This document shows, one piece after another, positions 1-8,231 of a stretch of 64,000 nt of DNA; within the stretch, counting starts at the first letter, position 1; the number at the start of each line of letters is the position of its first letter. The DNA lies in the NCBI RefSeq assembly GCF_008327825.1, contig NZ_AP019827.1, positions 1 through 64,000 of the forward strand, given 5' to 3'. Source of the DNA: Leptotrichia shahii. Its GTDB lineage: Bacteria > Fusobacteriota > Fusobacteriia > Fusobacteriales > Leptotrichiaceae. A model generated the notes under the pieces. The model was not told where the DNA came from and did not search any database. It was given only the letters and a program-made list of their open reading frames with translations. The position numbers and the translations under genes are program-made.

Positions 1-180
1 AATTAGTTATTTCTATATAAAATTTATCTTACTTAAATAAGTCATTTGAAGAATAAAAAAGTTTATTTTCTAATTTGTAACTTTTATTTTAATTATTAAA
101 ATGTTTTTTTGAATAGTATTTTCAATTTTCCACATTCCTATAATAACTAATATAATATATATTACTATATATATTATTAT

Positions 181-461
181 TATGCACTGTGGAAATGTGG
201 AAACACCGATGAATAAAGGGATTGCCAGAGAATAACCTGTGGAAAACTTTTGCTGATTTTGTGGAAAACTTTTTTCCACAAAGTTGTCCACACGCTTATC
301 AACATAAGATGTGGAAAACTAAATTAGTTGTGGAAAACCTGTGGAAAGTCTCTAAAAATCGGGATGTAAAATTTTGTGGGAAAGTATAAAAATAAATGAT
401 ACAGCTATTATAAATATTGGGTTAATGGATATTTTTAATATGTGGAAAAGTGTGTGGAAAA
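181..461. other. oriC: oriC, left DnaA-box cluster upstream of dnaA
   Basis: This is a non-coding stretch with about a dozen copies of TGTGGAAAA or its complement TTTTCCACA, close to the DnaA box TTATCCACA. Copies are visible at 188, 196, 238, 260, 272, 284 (TTGTCCACA), 310, 329, 340, 441 and 453, in both orientations. The flanking bases 120-180 are almost pure A/T. Clusters of this kind beside dnaA mark the replication origin in many bacteria, and DnaA autoregulation is also likely here. Bases 1-180 contain no recognisable gene. Confidence 0.85.
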
Positions 462-476
462 CTTTTTTTCAAAATC

Positions 477-505
477 TTGATTATTTATTTTATATATGTT
501 ATAGT
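477..505 (+). promoter_or_regulatory. Predicted dnaA promoter
   Basis: TTGATT (477-482) and TATAGT (500-505) are separated by 17 bases and lie about 70 bases before the dnaA start. Two DnaA boxes (441-461) sit directly upstream, which would allow autoregulation. Predicted by eye only. Confidence 0.5.
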
Positions 506-574
506 TAAATCAAATTAGAGACTACACGATGGTGATTCACTATAAATTATAATATTAAAGAAGGGAAATAGCAG

Positions 575-1924
575 ATGGATGTCGTGAAATTGTGGGAAAA
601 AGTAAAAAAAATTATGAAAAGGAAGATTAATGAAGGAGAGTTTGAACTTTTTTTTGAGAATGTAAAGGCAGTAAAAATAGAAGATAATGTATTTACACTT
701 ACTTGTAATTCCAAGTTAATAAAGGAAAGTGTGGAAAAGTATAAAAGCCAGATGGAAGAAATTGTGGAAATTGTGACAGATGAGGAAATTAAAATGAACT
801 TTGAAGTAAAAAAACAGGATGTAATGCTGTATAAATCTGAAACACACAGATTTCCGAAACAAGCAAGGGAAAAAGCTCCAATTCATACAGGATTAAATCC
901 TAAACATAGGCTTGATAATTTTGTAGTTGGGGAAAACAGCAGGCTAGCATATAACGCATGTCTTGCAGTTGTGAAAAATCCGACTGTTTATAATCCACTT
1001 TTCATCTTTGGAAGCTCAGGGCTTGGAAAAACTCATCTTATGCAGGCTGTGGGAAATACAATTTTAGAAAAAGATCCAACAAAACGAGTTTATTACTCCA
1101 CTTCAGAAGAATTTGCAAATGAGTTTTTCAAAGTTTTAAATAGTGGACGGATTCAGCATTTTCGTGACACCTTTCGTGCTTTAGACGTGCTTCTTTTGGA
1201 TGACATACAGTTTTTTGAAAAGGTGTTTGGACGTGGAGAAGGAACTGTGGAAGAGGAGTTTTTCCACACCTTTAACAAGTTGCAGGAACTAGGAAAGCAA
1301 ATAATAATGATAAGCGACAAGTCGCCAAAGGAAATAAAAAATTTGTCAAAACGTCTAGAATCAAGATTTTTGTCAGGCTTAACTGTGGAAATACAAAGTC
1401 CAGGCTATGAAACTCGCATGATGATTTTAAAAAATATGGCAGAAGCACAAGGAATCGAGATAGATGACAGTATACTAGAATATATTTCAGATTCCTTAAA
1501 TACAAATGTAAGGGAATTGGAAGGAACGCTTACAAACCTTAACGCAAGGGCAAAACTGTTAAATGAACAAATAACATTGGAATTAGTGCAGGAAATGCTT
1601 ATGCACAATGTAAAGCGGGAACAATCTAAAATGACAGCTCAAAAAGTAATAGAAATGATTTCTGCACATTATAGCGTCAGTGTGGCCGATATGAAATCTA
1701 AAAAACGTCAAAAAAAGATAGTTGAAACAAGACAAACCGCAATGTATCTTTTAAAAAACAATGATGATCTTGATTTAAGCCTGACTGCAATCGGTGGACT
1801 TTTTGGTGGAAAAGATCATAGTACAGTTATAAGCAGTATTAGAAAAATTGATAAGAAAATAAAGGAAGATATTGTATTTAAGAAGGAAATTGACACGTTA
1901 AATAAGAAAATATTCAAGGTATAA
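575..1924 (+). CDS. dnaA: Chromosomal replication initiator protein DnaA
   Basis: The 449-residue length is normal for DnaA. Domain I is at about residues 1-80. The AAA+ domain has Walker A GSSGLGKT (146-153) and Walker B LLLDD (206-210). The C-terminal helix-turn-helix domain IV carries the family signature around GGKDHSTVISSIRKI. DnaA binds the boxes found on both sides of this gene, melts the origin and helps load the replicative helicase. The ATG is preceded by AAGAAGGG at a normal distance. DnaA-box-like 9-mers (TGTGGAAAA, TTTTCCACA) also occur inside the coding sequence, for example near 731 and 1260. The usual neighbour dnaN does not follow; a second box cluster does. Confidence 0.98.
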   Translation: MDVVKLWEKVKKIMKRKINEGEFELFFENVKAVKIEDNVFTLTCNSKLIKESVEKYKSQMEEIVEIVTDEEIKMNFEVKKQDVMLYKSETHRFPKQAREKAPIHTGLNPKHRLDNFVVGENSRLAYNACLAVVKNPTVYNPLFIFGSSGLGKTHLMQAVGNTILEKDPTKRVYYSTSEEFANEFFKVLNSGRIQHFRDTFRALDVLLLDDIQFFEKVFGRGEGTVEEEFFHTFNKLQELGKQIIMISDKSPKEIKNLSKRLESRFLSGLTVEIQSPGYETRMMILKNMAEAQGIEIDDSILEYISDSLNTNVRELEGTLTNLNARAKLLNEQITLELVQEMLMHNVKREQSKMTAQKVIEMISAHYSVSVADMKSKKRQKKIVETRQTAMYLLKNNDDLDLSLTAIGGLFGGKDHSTVISSIRKIDKKIKEDIVFKKEIDTLNKKIFKV

Positions 1925-1928
1925 AAGA

Positions 1929-2485
1929 TTGTGGAAAGTATGTGGAAAACTTTGTTGGAAACTCACACCAAAAGATCTAGAGTTTTCCACAGTGGAAAAG
2001 TTTTTCAACAATCTAAATTTTTATAAATATTTATTATAAAAACAATTATATTTTTATTAATAAAAAAAATAATTTTTAATGTTGTGGAAAAGTAAAAAAT
2101 AATTATCCACAGTATGTTGAAAAGTTTTCCACAAAAATTGTGGAAAAAGATTGGTAAAATTTCCGATTAAAACTAGTATTGTGGAAAAGTTAAATCTTAT
2201 TGTGTAAAACTGTAATTTAGTTATCCACATTATTAAAAAAGATTTTCCACATTTGTTGATAAAATAATATTAGTTAATTTTTAGTTAAATATAAATTGTT
2301 AAAAAATTATATAAATAAAAAATATGAAAAGTTTTCCACATAGACAAAAATTATATCCACAATGCAATGTGGAAAAATAATTGATTAGAGAAGATAGTAA
2401 AGATGAGGATAAAATGCAATTGTGGAAAAGATGTGGAAAAAATTGTGGAAAAAGTTTTCCACAAAAAAAATGAGTTTTCCACAGA
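1929..2485. other. oriC: oriC, right DnaA-box cluster between dnaA and the S4-domain gene
   Basis: This 616-base gap between genes holds at least 15 DnaA-box-like 9-mers in both orientations. They include exact TTATCCACA at 2103 and 2220, and TGTGGAAAA/TTTTCCACA at about 1940, 1983, 2082, 2123, 2180, 2332, 2367, 2420, 2431, 2442, 2455 and 2474. A nearly pure A/T segment (about 2275-2330) lies among them and is a candidate unwinding element. With the left cluster it forms a bipartite origin, as known in Bacillus and Helicobacter. Which half melts cannot be told by eye. Confidence 0.85.
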
Positions 2486-2540
2486 AAAATTAACCATTAA
2501 TTTTATTAATGATTAAAAAAAAATAGAAGGAGAAAAGAAA

Positions 2541-2774
2541 ATGAAAAATATAGATAGTGAAATTGAAGAAATTACGATAAATACAGAGTTTATAAAATTG
2601 GATCAGCTTTTGAAGTGGGCAAACTTTACAGGTTCTGGAGTGGAAGCGAAAATGTTTATTTTGAATGGAGAAGTGAAAGTAAATGATGCTGTGGAAACTA
2701 GACGTGGGAAAAAAATTTATGATGGGGATGTTGTGGAGTTTGCTGGGGAAAAGATAGTTATAAGAATAAAATAG
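2541..2774 (+). CDS. S4-domain RNA-binding protein, YaaA/RlbA family
   Basis: This 77-residue protein is almost entirely an S4 RNA-binding fold: LDQLLKWANFTGSGVEAK, then a ..NGEVKVNDAVETRRGKK.. strand-turn typical of the family. Homologues sit between dnaA/dnaN and recF in many Gram-positive bacteria, where they are linked to ribosome biogenesis. RBS GAAGGAG precedes the ATG. It begins the group continuing to recF and the DciA-like gene. The family assignment is firm; the exact RNA target is unknown. Confidence 0.88.
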   Translation: MKNIDSEIEEITINTEFIKLDQLLKWANFTGSGVEAKMFILNGEVKVNDAVETRRGKKIYDGDVVEFAGEKIVIRIK

Positions 2775-2821
2775 AAATAATTTTTTGAGATTTAGTATAG
2801 TTTGAAGGGGAAAAAATAGCA

Positions 2822-3940
2822 ATGTATTTGGATCAGATTAGTTTTAATAACTTTCGGTGCCTTGTGGATGGAAAGTTGAAGTTTGACAGGTATTTTAATT
2901 TAATATATGGGAGAAATGGACAGGGAAAGACATCACTTATTGAGGCTGTCTATTTTTTAGCTACGGGGAAAAGTTTTAGGACTAAGAAGGTTAAGGAGAT
3001 TCGCAAGTATAATTTGAACAGGTTAATTGTGTTTGGGAAATACCAGCATAGGGATTTATCAGAAAATGTTATTGCTATTGATGTGAATGAGGATAGGAGG
3101 GATTTTTATATTGACAGGGAAAAAAATAAATATATAAATTATGTGGGACTTTTGAATATTATTTCATTTATTCCTGAAGATATTGAGCTAATTATTGGGA
3201 ATCCTGGAGTTAGGAGAAGTTTTTTTAATTATGAAATTTCGCAGGCAAAAAGGGAATATTTGCAGTCGATTGTAAATTTTGAGAAAATATTGAAGGTGAG
3301 AAATAAACTTATAAAGGAAAAAAAGACTGGAGAGGAAATTTATAGGATTTATAATGAGAAATTTATCGAGGAAGGGCTGAATATTGTTTTAAATCGTCAG
3401 GAATTTATAAAAAAATTGTCAATTTTGCTGAATTTAAATTATAGAAAATTATTTGATGAAAATTCAGAGCTTAGATTAAAATATGACTGTTTTCTTGGGG
3501 ATGTGGAAAAAAAGAGCAGGGAAGAGTTAAAGGAAAATTTTGAGTTAATGTGTAAAAGAAAAAGTGAAAGGGAAAAATTTTTGGGGTATAGTTTGCTTGG
3601 ACCACAAAAGGATGATTTTATCTTTGAATTAAATGGGAAAAATGCAAAGGCATATTCTTCTCAAGGAGAAAAAAAATCTATAATTTTTTCGCTGAAAATC
3701 TCAGAAATTGATATTTTAATAAAAGAAAAAAATGAGTATCCGATCTTTATTATGGATGACATTGCTTCGTATTTTGATGAAGTGAGAAAAAAGAGCATTT
3801 TAAATTATTTTTTGAATAAAAAAATTCAATGCTTTATAACTTCAACAGAGGATTTGGGGATAGAAGGGAAAAAATTCATTGTGGAAAAGGGAAAAGTTAT
3901 AGAAAAAATAAATAAAAGGATTGAAAATGGAAGGAATTAG
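2822..3940 (+). CDS. recF: DNA replication and repair protein RecF
   Basis: A 372-residue SMC/ABC-type ATPase that acts with RecO and RecR to load RecA at gaps in DNA. Walker A is GRNGQGKTS (about residues 30-38). The ABC signature-like SSQGEKKSIIFSLKI and Walker B FIMDDIASYFD are in the C-terminal third. Length and N-terminal motif (F..NFR....GKL.F...) match the family. It lies 47 bases after the S4 gene, and its 3' end overlaps the next gene, so the two are probably translationally coupled. Confidence 0.97.
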   Translation: MYLDQISFNNFRCLVDGKLKFDRYFNLIYGRNGQGKTSLIEAVYFLATGKSFRTKKVKEIRKYNLNRLIVFGKYQHRDLSENVIAIDVNEDRRDFYIDREKNKYINYVGLLNIISFIPEDIELIIGNPGVRRSFFNYEISQAKREYLQSIVNFEKILKVRNKLIKEKKTGEEIYRIYNEKFIEEGLNIVLNRQEFIKKLSILLNLNYRKLFDENSELRLKYDCFLGDVEKKSREELKENFELMCKRKSEREKFLGYSLLGPQKDDFIFELNGKNAKAYSSQGEKKSIIFSLKISEIDILIKEKNEYPIFIMDDIASYFDEVRKKSILNYFLNKKIQCFITSTEDLGIEGKKFIVEKGKVIEKINKRIENGRN

Positions 3941-4970
3941 AGAATTAAAAAGTTTAGCATTAGAGGCGATTGAGAAAAAAAGTTCGCTTTGGAAAAATGA
4001 GAAATATATTTTTTTTAAAATTAAAAGAAATTGGAAGCAGATCGTGAATGGTCCGATTGGTGAAAAAACTTATGCGAAGGGGCTGTTTAATAAAAATTTG
4101 GTTGTGGTTATTAATGATAATGTTATTTATCATACAGCAATAATGTGTACAGAGGTTATAAAGGAGAAAATAAATACTTTCTTGAATGGAGAATTTGTGG
4201 AAAGTATCGAGTTTGTAAAAATAAATTATAAAGTAAAACGTGATTTGCTGGATGAACTTATTGAAAATGAGGAAAATAGGGGGACAATTCGGATTGGAGA
4301 AATTCTGAGAGGAAATGCTGGAGAAAAAAGGAAAAATGTTGAATTGGAAAATAAAATTACAGAAAAGATAAGGGATATTGTGCTTTCTTCAAAGGAAATT
4401 AAGGAAATTCATGAGAATATTGATAAAATTGATAAAAAATACGAGGACATTGCTAGAAGTTTGGAAAAAATTGCAATAAAATTGAAAAAAAGAGAAAAAT
4501 ATTTGAAAAGTATTGGATATGTTGAATGTGAGAAATGTAAAATTCTATTTTTACAGGAAAGCAATGAAAAAATGTGTTTTGAATGCAGAATGAATGAGAA
4601 AAATCAGAAATTTCAGAAAATGTCAAATTTGATAAAAGATAATCCATACATGTCTGAAAAACAAGCAGTCAGAATAACAGATACAGATAAATCCACATAT
4701 TATAAGGCACGGGATATCTTGGCACAGCAGACTTATAACGATATGCTTTATTATTGTGTCGAAAAAAATAAGGAAATTTCTATAAATGGAGATTATGAGT
4801 TTGAAATTAGGAGTGAATCACGGGAAGATGTGGAAAAATGGATAAAAAATTATGTGGATTATAAAATTGGGAGTGATAATGAGGAAGTTTTTAGGATTGA
4901 AAGGAAGGCGATTTTGAGAAGGTTGAAAAGGGATGTTAGGTTTAGGCTTGAAAATAGTAGGAAATATTGA
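3927..4970 (+). CDS. DciA-like (DUF721) protein with C-terminal zinc-ribbon-like extension
   Basis: The first ~100 residues resemble DUF721/DciA, the helicase-loading partner of DnaB in bacteria without DnaC/DnaI (WKQIVNGPIGEKTYAKG, then a hydrophobic strand pair and TFLNGEFVESIEFV). The rest is unusual: a charged, probably coiled-coil stretch (about 130-195), then two CxxC pairs (CEKC, and CFEC 14 residues later) and a possible helix-turn-helix (MSEKQAVRITDTDKSTYYKA). An upstream TTG at 3921 is open, but AAAAGGA abuts it; ATG 3927 has correct spacing, so it was chosen. It overlaps recF by 14 bases. DciA role is inferred from the N-terminus and the dnaA/recF setting. Confidence 0.75.
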   Translation: MEGIRELKSLALEAIEKKSSLWKNEKYIFFKIKRNWKQIVNGPIGEKTYAKGLFNKNLVVVINDNVIYHTAIMCTEVIKEKINTFLNGEFVESIEFVKINYKVKRDLLDELIENEENRGTIRIGEILRGNAGEKRKNVELENKITEKIRDIVLSSKEIKEIHENIDKIDKKYEDIARSLEKIAIKLKKREKYLKSIGYVECEKCKILFLQESNEKMCFECRMNEKNQKFQKMSNLIKDNPYMSEKQAVRITDTDKSTYYKARDILAQQTYNDMLYYCVEKNKEISINGDYEFEIRSESREDVEKWIKNYVDYKIGSDNEEVFRIERKAILRRLKRDVRFRLENSRKY

Positions 4971-5111
4971 TCTTATTTTATCATTTTATTGAAAAATTAC
5001 AATTATTTCAAAAAATATGTTAAAATAATATATCTTGTATTATTTTTTATTTAATAGCATTTGCTACTGGCTATTTGATTTAAAAGGAGTGAAAGAGGGT
5101 AAAAATAAATA

Positions 5112-5900
5112 ATGAAAAAAATATTTTTGATAGTTGGAATAATGTTGGGAATTAATGGATTTTCAAGCGAAAATATTGATAACAATGCAAAAATGAAGCA
5201 GTCTGTAATAGTTACAGCATATACTTATCCAGATGGAAAAAATTCCTTTTGGGATGATATTTTGGCACTTGGGAAAGATAAAATTCCCTATGTGCTGATA
5301 AATCCAGATAACGGAGCAGGGAAAAAAGTTGAAATGCATTATCTGGCTCAAATTATGAAAAATAAGGAAGCTGAGATAAAAAACATTGCTTATATTTCTA
5401 CAAATTATCAGAAAAGAAATATTGAGAAAGTAAAAGATGAAGTTGACAGGTATTTTGAGTTTTACGGCAAAGATAATATAAATGGATTCTTTTTTGATGA
5501 AATTGCTTTAGATACTTTGCAGCAGGTAAATTATATGAGGGAAATTTTTGATTATGTAAAAGGGAAGTCTAAAAGTAATCTTGTAATTGCTAATCCAGGA
5601 GCACCGATTACTGATGCAATTTCGCCTTATGCGGATATTTTTGTGACAAGTGAGGTAAGTGCAAATGTGTATATTAATAAGTTTGAGAAGCCCAAATCTG
5701 ATTTTGAAAAAAATAAGGTGAATGCAAAACATATCTGGCATATTGTGCACAGCGCTAATCCTAAGGAATATGCAAAGATTATAAGATTATCAAGAGAGAG
5801 AAATGCAGGGTGGCTGATGATAACAGATGATGTTATTCCAAATCCTTATGACAGGAAGCCATCTAAATTTGTAGAAATGGTAAATATGATTAATAATTGA
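5112..5900 (+). CDS. Secreted spherulation-specific family 4 protein (Sph3/GH135-like)
   Basis: 262 residues starting with a signal peptide (MKKIFLIVGIMLGINGFSS). The mature part has the spherulin-4 pattern: a YTYPDG-type N-terminal strand, IAYISTNY, then the acidic strand end GFFFDEIA and later YADIFVTSE. Fungal Sph3 members of this fold (GH135) cleave galactosaminogalactan, so a polysaccharide hydrolase acting in the periplasm or outside is plausible. Substrate is unknown. The Asp-Glu pair in FFFDE is the likely catalytic region. It stands alone, 141 bases after the DciA-like gene, with an RBS-rich leader. Confidence 0.72.
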   Translation: MKKIFLIVGIMLGINGFSSENIDNNAKMKQSVIVTAYTYPDGKNSFWDDILALGKDKIPYVLINPDNGAGKKVEMHYLAQIMKNKEAEIKNIAYISTNYQKRNIEKVKDEVDRYFEFYGKDNINGFFFDEIALDTLQQVNYMREIFDYVKGKSKSNLVIANPGAPITDAISPYADIFVTSEVSANVYINKFEKPKSDFEKNKVNAKHIWHIVHSANPKEYAKIIRLSRERNAGWLMITDDVIPNPYDRKPSKFVEMVNMINN

Positions 5901-6021
5901 TTTTATTATTATCATTAGATTTGCTAGAAAGTAACCAAAAATAAAAAAATTAAATTTGAAAAATACTGTATTAATAGACTTTTATAAATTACAAAAGAAT
6001 TTAAATATAAATGGAGAAAAA

Positions 6022-7050
6022 ATGTATATTAAAGAATTATTGAAGGAAGCGGATAAGTCGATGGAAAATTACAAGTATGATGATGCGCTTGTGTATTTGA
6101 AGTCAGTGCTTGAAATTGATGAGAGCAACTATTCGGCGCTTATGACACTTTCCAAAATTTATACAGATTTTGGGATGTTTGAGGAAGCGAAGGAGTATGC
6201 TGAAAAATTGTATAAAAAGTATCCTGAGAGTAAGGATACACTTTTTACGTTGGGATTTATTTATCAGTCGCTTGGGAGACTGAAAAAGGCGATTTCGCTT
6301 TATAAAAAATTTTTAGAAATAGAAAAAAATTATTTTGTGTATCTTAACATGGGAATGTCCTACGCTTTATTGAAGTATTATAGAAAGGCAATTGAAAATA
6401 TTAATATGGCGATAGAAATGGAGCCTGAAAGCTCAGAAGCGTATGTTGAAAAGGGGGATTGCCTTACAATGATGGGAAAATATGATGATGCGATTTCTGA
6501 ATATGAAAAATTGCTGAATTCTAAATTTAATGAGGTGGAGGAATTTTCGCTTTATGCACGAATGGGCGATACGATGGCTTATACGAATGATATAAAGGAA
6601 GTTATAAAATATTATAATATTGCTATAAATTGTGAAAATGTGGAAGATTACATATTTGAAGATTATTTTGAGATATTATTTAGAGCAGAACAATATGAGG
6701 AAATAAGACTTTTGCTTTTAAATTATGAAAATGCAACGAATGAAAATAAGGAGCTTTCACGAATAAAAATGCTGAATTTGCAAGGAAGATTTTTTGTGAA
6801 AGTTGCAGATTATGAAAACGCACAGAAAGTTTGTGATAAAATGATAATTTTAGAGCCTGAAAATTTTCGCCATTATGTGAATTTAGCTTATGTTCTAGAA
6901 TTACAGCATAAATACGATGAGGCACTTGAATATGTAGATAAAATGGGAAAAATTATGGAAGATAAGGAATTTACAAAGGAACTGAAAAAAAGAATAAAGA
7001 AAAATAAGAAAAAATTTGAAAAGGAAAATAAGGAAAGATCTGAAAAATAA
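6022..7050 (+). CDS. Tetratricopeptide repeat protein
   Basis: About 342 residues composed of repeated TPR units, e.g. YKYDDALVYLKSVLEIDESN, ALMTLSKIYTDFGMFEEAKE, LGRLKKAISLYKKFLEI and KYDDAISEYEKLL. It has no signal peptide or membrane segment and a lysine-rich tail. ATG 6022 was chosen because GGAG (6013-6016) stands at the right distance; an upstream TTG at 5956 is open but has no RBS. TPRs mediate protein contacts. The next gene begins 28 bases after its stop, so a link with that kinase-like protein is possible. Partner unknown. Confidence 0.85.
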   Translation: MYIKELLKEADKSMENYKYDDALVYLKSVLEIDESNYSALMTLSKIYTDFGMFEEAKEYAEKLYKKYPESKDTLFTLGFIYQSLGRLKKAISLYKKFLEIEKNYFVYLNMGMSYALLKYYRKAIENINMAIEMEPESSEAYVEKGDCLTMMGKYDDAISEYEKLLNSKFNEVEEFSLYARMGDTMAYTNDIKEVIKYYNIAINCENVEDYIFEDYFEILFRAEQYEEIRLLLLNYENATNENKELSRIKMLNLQGRFFVKVADYENAQKVCDKMIILEPENFRHYVNLAYVLELQHKYDEALEYVDKMGKIMEDKEFTKELKKRIKKNKKKFEKENKERSEK

Positions 7051-7078
7051 AAAATTTGGAAGTTATGGAGATTTTAAT

Positions 7079-7993
7079 ATGGAAGAAAAAAAATTTGAAG
7101 TTAATGGTAAATATGATGAAGAAATATTAATTAACATATTAAAAAATTTTGATAAAGCTGGGGAATATGTTGTAGAACCTGGGAGAAATGAGATAAAAAG
7201 ATTTGAGATAAATTTTGAAAACAATTTGGAAAAAGTAAGTAAGAAAAGAAAAAAACATAACAAAATTGATGATTTTAAAAAGAAAAAAATGATAAATATA
7301 AAAAAATTTAAGCAAAAGGATTTTATTACAAATTTTTTTTACAAATTTAAAGGTTCAAAGGCAAAACGTTCTTATGAATATGCAAAAAAATTATTGAAAT
7401 ATAAAATAAAGACACCAGAGCCGATTGCTTATTTTGATGAATTTGTGAATGAGGATAATAAAAAAAACAGTTATTATATAAGCGAAGAATTAAAATATGA
7501 TTTTACCTGCAGGGAAGTTTTCTGGCCTGAAGATATTGAGGAGGAAAAGGCTAAGCAAGGTGAAAATTATAAAATAAATGAAGAAATGGAAAGAATGCTT
7601 TCCAAAGTGGAAAAAAATCGTGAAAAAATAATAAAGCAGTTTGCAAAATTTTCGTTTAATTTGCATGAAAATGGAGTGGAATTTGAGGATTATTCTCCTG
7701 GAAATGTACTAATTAAAGATAAAAGCGGGAATTATGACTTTTATCTTGTGGATTTAAATAGAATGAAATTTAACGTGAAACTTAATTTAAATAGAAGAAT
7801 GAAAAATGTGTCAAGAATGATGGAGAATGAAAAAATAGCTAGAATTTTTGCTAATGAATATGCGAAGTGTTATAAACAGCGGGAAGAGATAGTTTTTAGA
7901 TATTTGAGATATTATATTAGAAAACATAAGAGATATGTATATTTTAAGGATATTACTCGTCCAGTAAGGAATGTTTTTAAAAGAAAAAAATAA
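7079..7993 (+). CDS. Lipopolysaccharide core kinase-like protein (WaaP/InaA-type fold)
   Basis: About 304 residues resembling the Kdo/WaaP branch of small protein-kinase-like enzymes that phosphorylate LPS core sugars. The catalytic-loop equivalent is NLHENGVEFEDYSPGNVLI and the metal-binding strand is DFYLVDLNRMKF. An upstream KAKRSYEYAKKLLKYKIKTPEPIAYF segment matches the N-lobe. ATG 7079 has GGAG eight bases upstream; an ORF start at 7016 lies inside the TPR gene and was rejected. A related, shorter protein is encoded at 54980-55651. The acceptor cannot be told from sequence. Confidence 0.72.
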   Translation: MEEKKFEVNGKYDEEILINILKNFDKAGEYVVEPGRNEIKRFEINFENNLEKVSKKRKKHNKIDDFKKKKMINIKKFKQKDFITNFFYKFKGSKAKRSYEYAKKLLKYKIKTPEPIAYFDEFVNEDNKKNSYYISEELKYDFTCREVFWPEDIEEEKAKQGENYKINEEMERMLSKVEKNREKIIKQFAKFSFNLHENGVEFEDYSPGNVLIKDKSGNYDFYLVDLNRMKFNVKLNLNRRMKNVSRMMENEKIARIFANEYAKCYKQREEIVFRYLRYYIRKHKRYVYFKDITRPVRNVFKRKK

Positions 7994-8080
7994 TATAGTC
8001 TTATTTGATAATTTTAAAAACTAAAAGATTTTATATTTAAAGTTTATACAAAGTATTTTTATAAATGATTTTTTATTTCA

Positions 8081-8116
8081 TTTTTATGTTTTTTCTATTT
8101 TTATAAAGCAAAGGGA
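8081..8116 (+). repeat. Short dispersed repeat, copy 1 (partner at 62500-62533)
   Basis: About 33 bases, TTTATGTTTTTTCT followed by a T-run and ATAAAGCAAAGGG, recur almost exactly at 62500-62533, also after the end of a gene. The rest of this 238-base gap (7994-8231) before mnmG holds no gene I can see. Confidence 0.5.
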
Positions 8117-8231
8117 AAAAATTACTAATAAAATTAATAAATAAAAATTTAAGATTATAAAAAAGCCTTTTAGAATTAGAATTTGAATAAGTTTAGCAAA
8201 AAAATAATAAGTTGAAAGGAAAATTTAAAAA

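Noticed and set aside
1-291. Small minus-strand open frame at the window start
   Set aside because: It overlaps DnaA boxes and the A/T-rich origin, with no coding signature.
1929-2485. Possible CRISPR array because of repeated TGTGGAAAA units
   Set aside because: Repeat units are only 9 bases, occur in both orientations and with irregular spacing. They are DnaA boxes.
7016-7078. Upstream start for the LPS-kinase-like gene
   Set aside because: It lies inside the TPR gene; ATG 7079 has GGAG at correct spacing.
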